DNA of 64,000 nucleotides, from positions 1 through 64,000 of the forward strand of contig JAADER010000062.1 in NCBI GenBank assembly GCA_013153275.1, in the 5' to 3' direction. The notes under the pieces were generated by a model. The model did not search any database, was not told the origin of the DNA, and was given only the letters and a program-made list of their open reading frames with translations. This stretch comes from Thermoproteota archaeon (GTDB lineage: Archaea > Thermoproteota > Thermoprotei > Thermoproteales > Thermocladiaceae). Of the stretch, positions 52,804 through 61,636 are shown one piece after another (the first letter of the stretch is position 1; every line of letters begins with the position of its first letter). The position numbers were made by a program, and so were the translations under genes.

Positions 52804-54684
52804 TCAGAATAGTAGAAGTACTATAACTACTACCATCATAATCAGCACTAGCAGGACGCCAACATATGCGAGGTCTCTAACAGCCTTGTCAGTATGCAAC
52901 ATATTCACGATCTTACACAGCTTCTCTACAAAGACTCTCGGCAATCTTATATGGATCTTATAATCGATTTTCAAATCAAAGTTCCTAAATTTCGTAGCAA
53001 CCTTAAGAATATTGATACCATGGATGTAGGCATCTAGAGACATGAAGGCCCTATATATGGACATACAGAGCCTCTTGAATCCAAGTCCCATCACGCGGTC
53101 TACCAGGTATGGAAGTCCAAGTCTGAGCTTCAATATCCTAATTATGCGCATACTCTTCACGTAGTCTCTAAGATAGATACATGCTATGATTGCAGCTATA
53201 GCGACTCCTAGAGAGATACCTGTGAGGACTGTTACTCTCATATATGGGTGGAATAGTACAAGAAGTAGGTAGGGGAGAACCATCATTATTAGTGTGGGGA
53301 TCTCCATCGCGAGATCTTTCAACTCTACCTCGTCTATGCTCTCAACACCTCTACGACGTAGGTCCCAGAACGTGAGAATGATCTTCATGAGCAGAGCTAT
53401 AGATATCACGTGAGATGTGAATAGCAGAGGTATCATATACCAGGGAGAGTACTCTATAGACATCTCTGTCATAAGAAAACCAAGGCTAGGAACTACTACA
53501 CCAAAGAGATTAGCAGACGCCAATATAAGGGCAACAAAGCTAGGTTTAAACCTGAGAAACACTCTAACATCATCGATAAACCTGGTCTTAGATAGGTGCA
53601 TCATGTACCCACAAGTCATGAAGAGACAAGCCTTACTGAGACCGTGTGCAAGCAGGATTATCAGACCAAGCATCATGAGAGACGTGGCTCCAGTAGACCA
53701 GTATAGTAGCGATACGTATAGTAGGAGGCCTACATATATTGTTGTAGATGCTGCAAGTATGACCTTTACCTCTCTTGATGCTACTCCAATGAGACCTGAC
53801 ACTATTGTTGATAATATTACATATATGAGCACGATCTCAAGCAAGAGGCCGTGGGGACAGGGGACGTAGGACCCTATCTTGAATATCGTGAAGGCTCCCG
53901 CATTCACCAGAGTTGTTGAGTGTATCATGGCTGAGGCTGGCGTAGGTCCCGCCATTGCTGTGAAGAGCCACTCAGTAAAGGGGACCTGTGCTGAAGGTAC
54001 AAGAACTGCCAATATTATGAAAATGTCGAACATCATGGATTTTAAATGACGAAGAGAGGTCAGTAATAGAGACCCTGTTCTTGCGAACGCTATGCAGGAT
54101 GCTACAAGCATTGTCGAGGTCCCAAGGCTGGTTATGACTATTGCTCTGTAGGCGGCTGCAGATGGTGACCATAGTAGCACCATATCTCTCATAGATATCC
54201 CCTCTCCAACATATCTCTCAGGCTCGTCACGGTACCAGTGCCCTATCAGCGCGTAGCTACATAGCTCGAGAACGTTCCACGCGATCGTTATTGTTATCAG
54301 GTCTCCAGCAAATAGGAGGAGGAGTGTTCCAAAATGCATTAGCCCGCTGAAGAAGAAGAACCAGCCTCTTCTATAGTCATCCCATAGATATCCTATCGAG
54401 TAGATCTCGACTAGCAGTATTATTAATGTTGCTGCTATAGCATACATATCCCATATGCGGCATATATGTAGCTCGAGCACTATATTGCTGTAACTGAAGT
54501 ACTGTATAGAGAGACCAGTTGCAAGATGTGGAAGACACACGATGAGAAGCGCCAGCGTCAATGCTGTCAGAGTAGTCAGGATTATGCCTCTTCGAGAGAA
54601 TATCTCTGCTAGAGATCCTAGAAGAGGTAGAAGGATTGATATTATGAGAAGCTGCTCTACAGGAACCATATCATCACCTGCCAA
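52804..54684 (-). CDS. nuoL: Complex I antiporter-like subunit, NuoL type
   Basis: A 626-residue membrane protein with the longest C-terminal extension in the cluster. VPFTEWLFTAMAGPTPASA and MIHSTTLVNAGAF are strongly conserved in NuoL/ND5, and HGLSKACLFMTCGYMMH follows. The extra C-terminal part ends in another hydrophobic helix, as in the lateral helix of complex I. It would form a distal proton channel. It overlaps nuoM by 11 bases. Confidence 0.9.
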   Translation of the reverse strand: MAGDDMVPVEQLLIISILLPLLGSLAEIFSRRGIILTTLTALTLALLIVCLPHLATGLSIQYFSYSNIVLELHICRIWDMYAIAATLIILLVEIYSIGYLWDDYRRGWFFFFSGLMHFGTLLLLFAGDLITITIAWNVLELCSYALIGHWYRDEPERYVGEGISMRDMVLLWSPSAAAYRAIVITSLGTSTMLVASCIAFARTGSLLLTSLRHLKSMMFDIFIILAVLVPSAQVPFTEWLFTAMAGPTPASAMIHSTTLVNAGAFTIFKIGSYVPCPHGLLLEIVLIYVILSTIVSGLIGVASREVKVILAASTTIYVGLLLYVSLLYWSTGATSLMMLGLIILLAHGLSKACLFMTCGYMMHLSKTRFIDDVRVFLRFKPSFVALILASANLFGVVVPSLGFLMTEMSIEYSPWYMIPLLFTSHVISIALLMKIILTFWDLRRRGVESIDEVELKDLAMEIPTLIMMVLPYLLLVLFHPYMRVTVLTGISLGVAIAAIIACIYLRDYVKSMRIIRILKLRLGLPYLVDRVMGLGFKRLCMSIYRAFMSLDAYIHGINILKVATKFRNFDLKIDYKIHIRLPRVFVEKLCKIVNMLHTDKAVRDLAYVGVLLVLIMMVVVIVLLLF

Positions 54685-56155
54685 AAACCTTTACGAAATT
54701 GTATAGAATTATCTTACCTATAGCAATATGAGCCACTGGTGGAAACATGAGGACTATCGTCAGTAACGCAAGAACTATTATAGGAACGTCCATTGAGTAT
54801 ACAGGTCTCACTCTATGTATATGACGTGCAACTCCAAAGTAGAGTCTTCTCATAGCATAGAAGCAGTATGCTATTGTTATCATTATAGAAAGTATGTATA
54901 TGGATATTAGACCTATCTTCCATGGATATTGAACTAACATAACTTCGTCAGCTATAGCAAATGTTAGATAAATTTTTGATAAAAGTCCTATATTGAATAC
55001 ACCAGAGAGACTTATGAAGCCTATTATGCCTGCAACAGAGAGAGGCCTATACACATCGTAGAGGCCGAACAGGTTCTCGAAGTCTCTGAACCCGAGCCTG
55101 CTTATGCAGAATCCGCTGAACATGAAGAGGAGGGACTTCGCTAATGCATGTGCTACAAATACCAGTACTAGTGCTGCCTCACCAATATAGTTACACATCG
55201 ATATGCATATGAGCATTGATCCCATGTGCGATATCGATGAGTATGCGAGAAATCTCTTGATATCTCTCTCGCTGAGCGCCATCATTCCTCCATAAATCAT
55301 CGTCACTATGCCATAGGTCATCAAGTATGGAGACATCGCTTTCATGATTGGTACATAGAATGTATGAGTGATCTCCATTAATACGTACCCAGCCACTCCT
55401 ATATGTACTGGACTCAATATAGCGCTCACGGGTGACGGCGCCTCAGCGTGAGCCCATGGTAGCCAGAAATGTACTAAGAACGTTCCCATCTTTATAAGTA
55501 ACCCAACAAGTATGAGACTTAGAGCTATTATAGAGGTAGTATCATATATCGCCGTCACGTGCTCTATCAGGAAGGTGCCAGTCCAGACATGTATTAGCAG
55601 GATACCGCAGAGAACGAGGAGAGATGCCATCTGGCTCCACACTAGGTAGAGGAGAGCTACTCTGTACCTGTTTCCATAACCATAGAAGAGTATCAGAAGG
55701 AAACTCGTTATCGCGGCAAGTTCTAAAAATATGAACATCAGTATGAGATTTCTGCTGTATAACATTCCGAGAAGACCCTGTATATATAGCACGTAGAGTC
55801 CATAATATGTTGATAATTCAGTACTTATATGGAGTTCTTCACATCTATGCTCCATATAGCTTAGAGAGAACACAGAGACAGCTGAGGCAACTACCCCCGA
55901 TACTAGTATCATGAATGCAGAGACAGGCGTTATCCACAGTATCAGAGGACCCACATACGGTGCCCTTACTAGAATCTCACATAGCGTCGTCATGTTGTTA
56001 GCATAGTAGTACAGTGCTGGTACAGTCATTATTATGCAGGCTAGTGTTGAGAGTACACATCTCGTACAGTTGTTTACTATTTTTCCTCTAAGTAAGAAGA
56101 GTAGTACCGCTATGATGAGTGGTATATATATTAGTGATACTGCTATCATGATCAT
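54674..56155 (-). CDS. nuoM: Complex I antiporter-like subunit, NuoM type
   Basis: A 493-residue protein with about 14 helices. GTFLVHFWLPWAHAEAPSPV and SAILSPVHIGVAGYVL are the conserved channel motifs, and ERDIKRFLAYSSISHMGSM follows. It could also be called MrpD-like, since these families intergrade. It overlaps nuoK by four bases (ATGA). Confidence 0.88.
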   Translation of the reverse strand: MIMIAVSLIYIPLIIAVLLFLLRGKIVNNCTRCVLSTLACIIMTVPALYYYANNMTTLCEILVRAPYVGPLILWITPVSAFMILVSGVVASAVSVFSLSYMEHRCEELHISTELSTYYGLYVLYIQGLLGMLYSRNLILMFIFLELAAITSFLLILFYGYGNRYRVALLYLVWSQMASLLVLCGILLIHVWTGTFLIEHVTAIYDTTSIIALSLILVGLLIKMGTFLVHFWLPWAHAEAPSPVSAILSPVHIGVAGYVLMEITHTFYVPIMKAMSPYLMTYGIVTMIYGGMMALSERDIKRFLAYSSISHMGSMLICISMCNYIGEAALVLVFVAHALAKSLLFMFSGFCISRLGFRDFENLFGLYDVYRPLSVAGIIGFISLSGVFNIGLLSKIYLTFAIADEVMLVQYPWKIGLISIYILSIMITIAYCFYAMRRLYFGVARHIHRVRPVYSMDVPIIVLALLTIVLMFPPVAHIAIGKIILYNFVKVFGR

Positions 56156-56460
56156 CTGCTCTCCTCTACTAGGGCTCTATATCCCGATCTTGATAAGTAG
56201 TATACTACTCCAATCAGGAGAGTCGTCTCCATTACCGACGCTGCAAGATATGCAAACACAAGCTCTGAGGCCTGTATTGGCTCTATAAGGTACAGTACTG
56301 ATAGAGACACGAGGCCAGAGAGGAACAGCGTCTCTAGACCTATTATCAGTCTGACGAGGTCTCTGCTCAGTCCTATTATACATGTTCCAGCTGTGAGTAG
56401 CATGAGCGCTGTGGGTAGTAGAATTGTGATAATGTTCACTGTGTGCTCCCTCTTCGGCAC
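56152..56460 (-). CDS. nuoK: Complex I subunit NuoK
   Basis: A 102-residue protein with three helices. It has the acidic residue in LIIGLETLFLSG, the NuoK signature, and a second one in a later helix (AASVMETTL). It belongs to the proton path between the hydrophilic arm and the antiporter subunits. It overlaps nuoJ by 25 bases and nuoM by four. Confidence 0.88.
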   Translation of the reverse strand: MPKREHTVNIITILLPTALMLLTAGTCIIGLSRDLVRLIIGLETLFLSGLVSLSVLYLIEPIQASELVFAYLAASVMETTLLIGVVYYLSRSGYRALVEESR

Positions 56461-56918
56461 AGTTGTGTTACTATTAAAAACATTACTACTGTGAGTACTA
56501 TTATGAGTATCGTGATAGTTCTAAATTCTAAATTATTTAACATTGCTGATACCACGCTAGATATGGAGTAACTTACACCGATATACTTACCACTTGGATA
56601 CTTAATAAACATTCCCAGAAGAGTCCCAAGGACAGTCCCGAGAACAATCATAGCCGCCGCATGTGTAGGACGAAGAGAGGGCTCTACAGACTCCATCGCG
56701 GATGCTGCGACAACTATGAATGTTATTACAACTCCAACATATACTATGAGTATCAGTATCGTTAAGAAGAGGTTCATTGACAAATATGCTAATGCAGCAA
56801 CACAGACAGCCGACACTAACAGTAAGAGCGCTGCGATGACGTTGTCCTTCACTTTGACTATAATGTACGATGACACTATGCAGAGCACAGATATGACTAG
56901 CATTATCAGATAGATCAT
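56436..56918 (-). CDS. nuoJ: Complex I subunit NuoJ
   Basis: A 160-residue protein with about five helices. ILIVYVGVVITFIVVAAS is the conserved third helix of NuoJ. Position between the nuoBD fusion and nuoK is as expected. The C-terminus overlaps nuoK. It follows nuoBD after 34 bases. Confidence 0.85.
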   Translation of the reverse strand: MIYLIMLVISVLCIVSSYIIVKVKDNVIAALLLLVSAVCVAALAYLSMNLFLTILILIVYVGVVITFIVVAASAMESVEPSLRPTHAAAMIVLGTVLGTLLGMFIKYPSGKYIGVSYSISSVVSAMLNNLEFRTITILIIVLTVVMFLIVTQLCRRGSTQ

Positions 56919-56952
56919 TGACCAGTGTATCCAGGCTGAGGATATTTATCTC

Positions 56953-58620
56953 CTATCTGTCGCATTCCGGCGGAAAGTGACCGAAGCTTCCGTATATGGC
57001 TGGAACGTCAGCAAGTCTGTACCCTATCATCGACTGCATCATGCCTAGAAGGTTATAGTACGATGGAGTTACTAGTCTCATCTTATATATGTTCTCTGTG
57101 TCACCTTTACTGATAACATATGTATATGTTAGACCTCTTGCTGCCTCTATCTGTGCCTCAGCGACACCTCTGGGAAGTACGGTGCGTGAAAGTACTCTAA
57201 GAGCGTCCTGAGGTTTCTCTATGTCTATATTGAGTTCTCTAGCGGCTGATATGATTTCACTAGATATGACTGGTCCTTCAGGCATGTTATCGAGTATCTG
57301 TGATATTATTCGCATGCTCTGCTCTATCTCTAATATTCTGATAATCATTCTAGCGTATGCATCCCCAGAATCTTGTACAGGAATCTCGAACTCGACTTTG
57401 TCATAGTACTCGTAGCGTAGATCCTTTCGAACGTCATAGTATATTCCCGAGGCTCTCATGTTTGGTCCAACAATGTTGAGCTTTCTAGCATCATCTCTGG
57501 ATATGACCCCCACATCTCTGAGTCTTGCCTTCACTGCTGCATTTCTCACAAACATGTTTTTGAAAGCTCTTAGCCACTCTGAGAGGTTTCTCAGGTAGCT
57601 ACGGACTAGCTTCATGGTCTCTCTGCTCATGTCATATCGTACTCCTCCTGGGATTATGCATGTTGGTGCGTGTCTAGAGCCTGAGTATCTGCTGAAGATC
57701 TCGCATATTCCTTCTCTGATCTCGAAGCACCACATGTATCCTGTGCTGTGTCCAAGCATTATGGATAGTATTCCAAGATCGTAGAGGTGTGTTCCTATTC
57801 TCGAGAGCTCGGCGAGTAGGGTTCTTATTGCTCTTGCTCTTTCAGGTGTTTCAATTTTGAGGAGCTTCTCCACTGAGTGCACGTAAGGTAGCACGATGTT
57901 TATGGGGTCTGTGAGAGAGACTCTCTCGAGCATTGGTATCACAGATATGTAGTGTCTCTGCTCTGCTATTTTTTCAACTCCTCTATGTACGTATCCTGGA
58001 TCTGGCTCTACATCTCTTATGATGTCTCCCTCCAGAAAGACGGTGAACCTGAAGTGGCCACTCCCAGGATGTTGAGGCCCTATTATGAGGCTTATAAGTC
58101 GCTCGTTATCTGAAAGTTTCTCAACCTTCTCAATTATGAAGAACTCTGTCCTCACCCATCTCTCTCTTCTGCTCTCGCTATCGCTCTTGGATGCCTTCTC
58201 GATAACTCTCCTCTGAAGCTCAACTACTGCCTTTAGGACTGCCTCAGGAAGAGGAGGACAGCCTGGAACATATATGTCGACTGGCACGACGTCACATGCT
58301 CTGACGATATGGTAGCTTCCCGAGAACACGCCGTAGTTTGACGCGCAGGATCCCATCGCTATCACGTACTTCGGCTCCGGCATCTGCTCATATACTAACC
58401 TGACATGTTTCGCCATTTTTATACTTATTGTACCTTCAATGATCATTATATTACACTGTCGGAGAGCCGGCATAGGAAGGACTCCATGTCTCTCAGCATC
58501 AAATCCTGGAGCGAAGACGTGAGCAAACTCTACCCCACAGCATGCAGTGACCAGATGTACAGGCCAGAGTGAGTATCCTATAGCCCATCTAAGTACCTTA
58601 TCTATCACCTTCATACCCAC
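56953..58620 (-). CDS. Fused NuoB-NuoD, complex I-like
   Basis: A 555-residue single frame. Residues 1-150 are NuoB: ACCGVE (C27, C28), MGSCASNYG (C92) and VPGCPP (C121) would hold cluster N2. After a short charged linker (SKSDSESRRERW), residues about 175-555 are NuoD: IGPQHPGSGHFRF, a DPGYVHRGVEKIAE segment, and an ending PPECDR where NiFe hydrogenases have DPCxxC. Both hydrogenase CxxC motifs are missing, so this is a quinone-type NuoD. No NuoC sequence lies between the parts. The fused product would form the quinone site. It overlaps nuoA by 10 bases. Confidence 0.9.
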   Translation of the reverse strand: MGMKVIDKVLRWAIGYSLWPVHLVTACCGVEFAHVFAPGFDAERHGVLPMPALRQCNIMIIEGTISIKMAKHVRLVYEQMPEPKYVIAMGSCASNYGVFSGSYHIVRACDVVPVDIYVPGCPPLPEAVLKAVVELQRRVIEKASKSDSESRRERWVRTEFFIIEKVEKLSDNERLISLIIGPQHPGSGHFRFTVFLEGDIIRDVEPDPGYVHRGVEKIAEQRHYISVIPMLERVSLTDPINIVLPYVHSVEKLLKIETPERARAIRTLLAELSRIGTHLYDLGILSIMLGHSTGYMWCFEIREGICEIFSRYSGSRHAPTCIIPGGVRYDMSRETMKLVRSYLRNLSEWLRAFKNMFVRNAAVKARLRDVGVISRDDARKLNIVGPNMRASGIYYDVRKDLRYEYYDKVEFEIPVQDSGDAYARMIIRILEIEQSMRIISQILDNMPEGPVISSEIISAARELNIDIEKPQDALRVLSRTVLPRGVAEAQIEAARGLTYTYVISKGDTENIYKMRLVTPSYYNLLGMMQSMIGYRLADVPAIYGSFGHFPPECDR

Positions 58621-58961
58621 TCCTCCAGCCTAGAGACATATCGTAGACCGAGAAGAATAGCAAGCGTTGTGAGTACTAGACATGGTGCGAGCACCATCAC
58701 GAGCTGAGTGACCTCCCTACAGATCGATAGGACAAGCATGTACAGTGTCACACACTCGAGGCAGACGGCCATGAACACGTACCCAAAGTACTGCATTATC
58801 AGCTTCTTCTTCACTCTATCCATTGGCGGGTTACCTGCCTCGAACCTCATGGACTTGACATCTCTATACGTTCTATATCTTCTAGACACTATGAAGCCTA
58901 TGGCTACTATAGCTGTTAACAGTAGTATGCATAATCCAGCATATATAATGACCCAGATCAC
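58611..58961 (-). CDS. nuoA: Complex I subunit NuoA
   Basis: A 116-residue protein with three helices. FEAGNPPMDRV and the following QYFGYVFMAVCLE are the NuoA signature loop and helix, where a glutamate at the end belongs to the quinone-coupled proton path. It is the first gene of the cluster, divergent from the NAD(P)H repair gene with 52 bases between starts. Confidence 0.9.
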   Translation of the reverse strand: MIWVIIYAGLCILLLTAIVAIGFIVSRRYRTYRDVKSMRFEAGNPPMDRVKKKLIMQYFGYVFMAVCLECVTLYMLVLSICREVTQLVMVLAPCLVLTTLAILLGLRYVSRLEEWV

Positions 58962-59013
58962 TCGGAGAAAGATGATCTAGCTTAAATAAATGCGTTACTC
59001 CTATATAACCATA

Positions 59014-60612
59014 GTGAGAGCAATAACAGTTACCGAGATGTATACAATAGATAGGAACTGTGAATATATTGGTATACCCAGACGAATACTGATGGAGAAC
59101 GCTGGAAAAGAAGTAGCTAGGTACATAATTAATGAATTTCCAGATAAGAGAAGAATAACGGTCGTAGCAGGTCTCGGAGACAATGGTGGAGACGGAGCAG
59201 TCGCGGCCAGGTACCTTCACGAGAGCGATCGCGAGGTCCGGCTAGTGGTGCTTGGAAGGATCGATGACTCGAGATCGGAGATAGCTAGAGAGAACTTCAG
59301 GATAGCTAGGCTGTTAGGAGTTGAAACTTACGAGGTGACTACTGTATTTGAGCTCTATGCTATAATGGATATAATAGTGACATGGCCAGACATAATAGTG
59401 GATGCAGTACTTGGTACGGGAATAAGAGGAGCGTTACGAGACCTACAGTATAATGCTATACGTCTAATGAACATGTCTAAGGCGACTAAGGTATGTGTAG
59501 ACGTGCCCAGCGGGCTCGATCCTGACACAGGTCAGGTAAGAGACATAGCTGTAAAAGGTGACGTAACTATAACCATGCATAGACCAAAGATAGGACTAAC
59601 GAGGATAGATGCTGAGAAATATGTAGGAAAGCTAGTTGTAGCAGACATAGGGATACCCAGAGAGGCAGAACACATCGTAGGTCCCGGAGACCTCATATAC
59701 CTGAAATGGCAGAGAAAGAGAGAAAGCAAGAAGGGGGATCATGGAAGAGTAGTAATCGTAGGAGGTTCAGACGAGTTCGCTGGAGCACCAGCTCTAGCAG
59801 CATTAACAGCATTCAGGCTAGGAGTAGACATAGTGACAGTGATCTCGCCAAGATCAGCTGCACATGACATAAGATCGCAGACTCCTAACCTCATAGTTAT
59901 ACCAGTAGAAGGCAGATACTTCACAGAGGAACATGTAGACATAGTTTATCAGTACTGTACACGTGCAGACGTGATACTGATAGGTCCTGGAATAAGCACG
60001 AGAGAGGCAACTATGAGTTTTACAGCAAGACTCTTCGAGAAGCTTGTCGAGACAGGTAGGAGGGTCGTGGTCGATGCTGATGGTATAAAAGCGCTGGCAA
60101 CACATGATCTCACAAACAAGATCGGTAAAAACGTTATAGTGACCCCACATGCAAGAGAATACTCACTACTACTTAAGGCAGAGCTTCCGAGAGCAGGAAA
60201 CCCATGGAAGAGAGGGGAAGAAGTAGCAAGACAGGTGGCTGAGAAGTGTAGTGGAGGCACCGTCCTGTTAAAGGGAAACATAGACATAATAACGGATGGA
60301 GAGACCTGGAAGATAAATATGACAGGTAATCCAGGAATGACAGTCGGAGGCACAGGAGACGTGCTTTCTGGAGCTGTCACAGCGCTCTGCACCAAGTGCG
60401 ACTCAGCTTTCCATGCGGCATGCATTGCATCGTTCATAGTTGGTCTTGCCGGGGATCTAGCTGTGAGAGATTTAGGATACCATATTCTGCCTACAGACGT
60501 GATAGAGAGAATTCCAACAGTTATGAGGAGACTACTATCTGAGAATGTTGAGATTGAGAGAGCTCTTCACTATACTTCTAGAGGACTGATGAAGGCGCTA
60601 GATCTCTACTAG
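59014..60612 (+). CDS. nnr: Bifunctional NAD(P)HX epimerase/dehydratase
   Basis: About 532 residues from the GTG at 59014. A CTTAAATAA element centred 28 bases upstream supports this leaderless start; the ATG at 58990 overlaps the box. The N-terminal epimerase domain has GLGDNGGDGAVAARYL and VPSGLDPDTG. The C-terminal ADP-dependent dehydratase has VVIVGGSDEFAGAP, GPGIST, VLLKGNIDIITDG and NPGMTVGGTGDVLSGAV. It repairs hydrated NAD(P)H, which forms quickly at high temperature. It converges on the gene at 60598, overlapping by 15 bases. Confidence 0.93.
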   Translation: MRAITVTEMYTIDRNCEYIGIPRRILMENAGKEVARYIINEFPDKRRITVVAGLGDNGGDGAVAARYLHESDREVRLVVLGRIDDSRSEIARENFRIARLLGVETYEVTTVFELYAIMDIIVTWPDIIVDAVLGTGIRGALRDLQYNAIRLMNMSKATKVCVDVPSGLDPDTGQVRDIAVKGDVTITMHRPKIGLTRIDAEKYVGKLVVADIGIPREAEHIVGPGDLIYLKWQRKRESKKGDHGRVVIVGGSDEFAGAPALAALTAFRLGVDIVTVISPRSAAHDIRSQTPNLIVIPVEGRYFTEEHVDIVYQYCTRADVILIGPGISTREATMSFTARLFEKLVETGRRVVVDADGIKALATHDLTNKIGKNVIVTPHAREYSLLLKAELPRAGNPWKRGEEVARQVAEKCSGGTVLLKGNIDIITDGETWKINMTGNPGMTVGGTGDVLSGAVTALCTKCDSAFHAACIASFIVGLAGDLAVRDLGYHILPTDVIERIPTVMRRLLSENVEIERALHYTSRGLMKALDLY

Positions 60613-61080
60613 CTTCAGTACTCCCATACCATCTCGACACTCGACTCCAGCTATGTCCATTCTCTTATCTAGCTGATGCTCAAACAGGTACTTGAGGAAG
60701 GAGGCGACAGGGCATGGTCTCTTTCCGAACATCTGCTCGTACACGTCCCATCTCATCATGACACAGTTACATAGTCCCTTGAAGACACAGTTCTGGATCT
60801 TTGCTACAAGCTCCCTGTTACTATATGATAGCTCAACGGCATCTGCGGTCTTTATCTTGCTCTGAGTTAAGGCTCTGGTGACACTGTCGAGAAGCTTCTT
60901 TAGATCTCGAGTGTCCTCAACTATCCCGCTCTCTACTGCGAACCTTGCTGCGAGGTCGGCCGCAAGCTCTATTATTGAGGATGTTGTTTCTCCACCCATT
61001 GCTATGTGAGATGCTACTAGTAGGCTCGTGATCGCTAGATCTTTGATATCCTGGACTGGGAGCTGGAGTCTGCCTGCCAT
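60598..61080 (-). CDS. Cysteine-containing protein paired with a roadblock protein
   Basis: A 160-residue protein. The first half is helical; the second has CVFKGLCNCVMMRW, KRPCPVASFL and GVECRDGMG, an arrangement that resembles the V4R ligand-binding or similar small-molecule domain. The identity is uncertain. It lies five bases after the roadblock gene on the same strand, so the two are co-transcribed and may act in a small GTPase or sensory module, as is common for roadblock proteins. Confidence 0.55.
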   Translation of the reverse strand: MAGRLQLPVQDIKDLAITSLLVASHIAMGGETTSSIIELAADLAARFAVESGIVEDTRDLKKLLDSVTRALTQSKIKTADAVELSYSNRELVAKIQNCVFKGLCNCVMMRWDVYEQMFGKRPCPVASFLKYLFEHQLDKRMDIAGVECRDGMGVLKLVEI

Positions 61081-61085
61081 CTATA

Positions 61086-61502
61086 TCACCTTAATATTTC
61101 TCTCACTCTTGAGGCATACCTATCAAGCTCCAGGAATATTAGACCGAGGTTCGCCTCGCTTGGCGTGAGCACACCTATAAATATCTCTCTACCGTCTATA
61201 CTGATAGGCCTAATTATGAGCTTCCCAGAGTCACCCTCTATAAGTATCAGGCTCACGTTCCCATTCTTCAGCTGTCTAAATATTCTCCTCGAGGAGCCTA
61301 CCGCCGCCGTGACCATTGCAGATATAGCCCTCTCATCCATCCTCTGCTCTCTGACCTTGTACGCATATATCACGAGACCGTCAGCTCTCGTTATGACAAG
61401 CCCCTCTATCTCGTTTCCGCACCGTGTGACGAACTCTCGCGACGCCTCTTCAAGCTGGTTAGATACTCCCTCTTGTCTACGTGGGAAGACGTCAACGGAC
61501 AT
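61086..61502 (-). CDS. Roadblock/LC7 domain protein
   Basis: A 138-residue protein. Residues about 20-135 match the roadblock/LC7 fold: EIEGLVITRADGLVIYAY, a central helix with MVTAAVGSSRRIF and strands NVSLILIEGDSGKLIIRPI (quoted in parts). MglB-like roadblock proteins control small GTPases. No GTPase is in the window. It heads a two-gene operon. Confidence 0.8.
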   Translation of the reverse strand: MSVDVFPRRQEGVSNQLEEASREFVTRCGNEIEGLVITRADGLVIYAYKVREQRMDERAISAMVTAAVGSSRRIFRQLKNGNVSLILIEGDSGKLIIRPISIDGREIFIGVLTPSEANLGLIFLELDRYASRVREILR

Positions 61503-61584
61503 CGTTTCTCTCGTAGATAACTACTTAATTACCTCATTAATAAATCTTGTAGTAGAGAGGTACTTCAGAGTAGAAACATTTCTA

Positions 61585-61636
61585 ATGATGACGGATCCCA
61601 GATCTGAGTAATGAGGAGGGTTCCCCCGGGCACTGA
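61585..61636 (+). ncRNA. Box C/D sRNA candidate at the pantoate kinase start
   Basis: C ATGATGA (61585-61591), 12 nt guide CGGATCCCAGAT, D' CTGA (61604-61607), spacer GTA, C' ATGAGGA (61611-61617, one mismatch), 15 nt guide, D CTGA (61633-61636). The C' box coincides with the ATG at 61611 of the next gene. Either the RNA overlaps the coding region, or translation starts later (TTG at 61653). A TTAATAAAT element is centred about 46 bases before the C box, a little too far for a direct start. Confidence 0.55.

Noticed and set aside
56953-58620. NuoD part as a membrane-bound NiFe hydrogenase large subunit
   Set aside because: Both CxxC nickel-binding motifs are absent and the C-terminus ends in PPECDR in place of DPCxxC.
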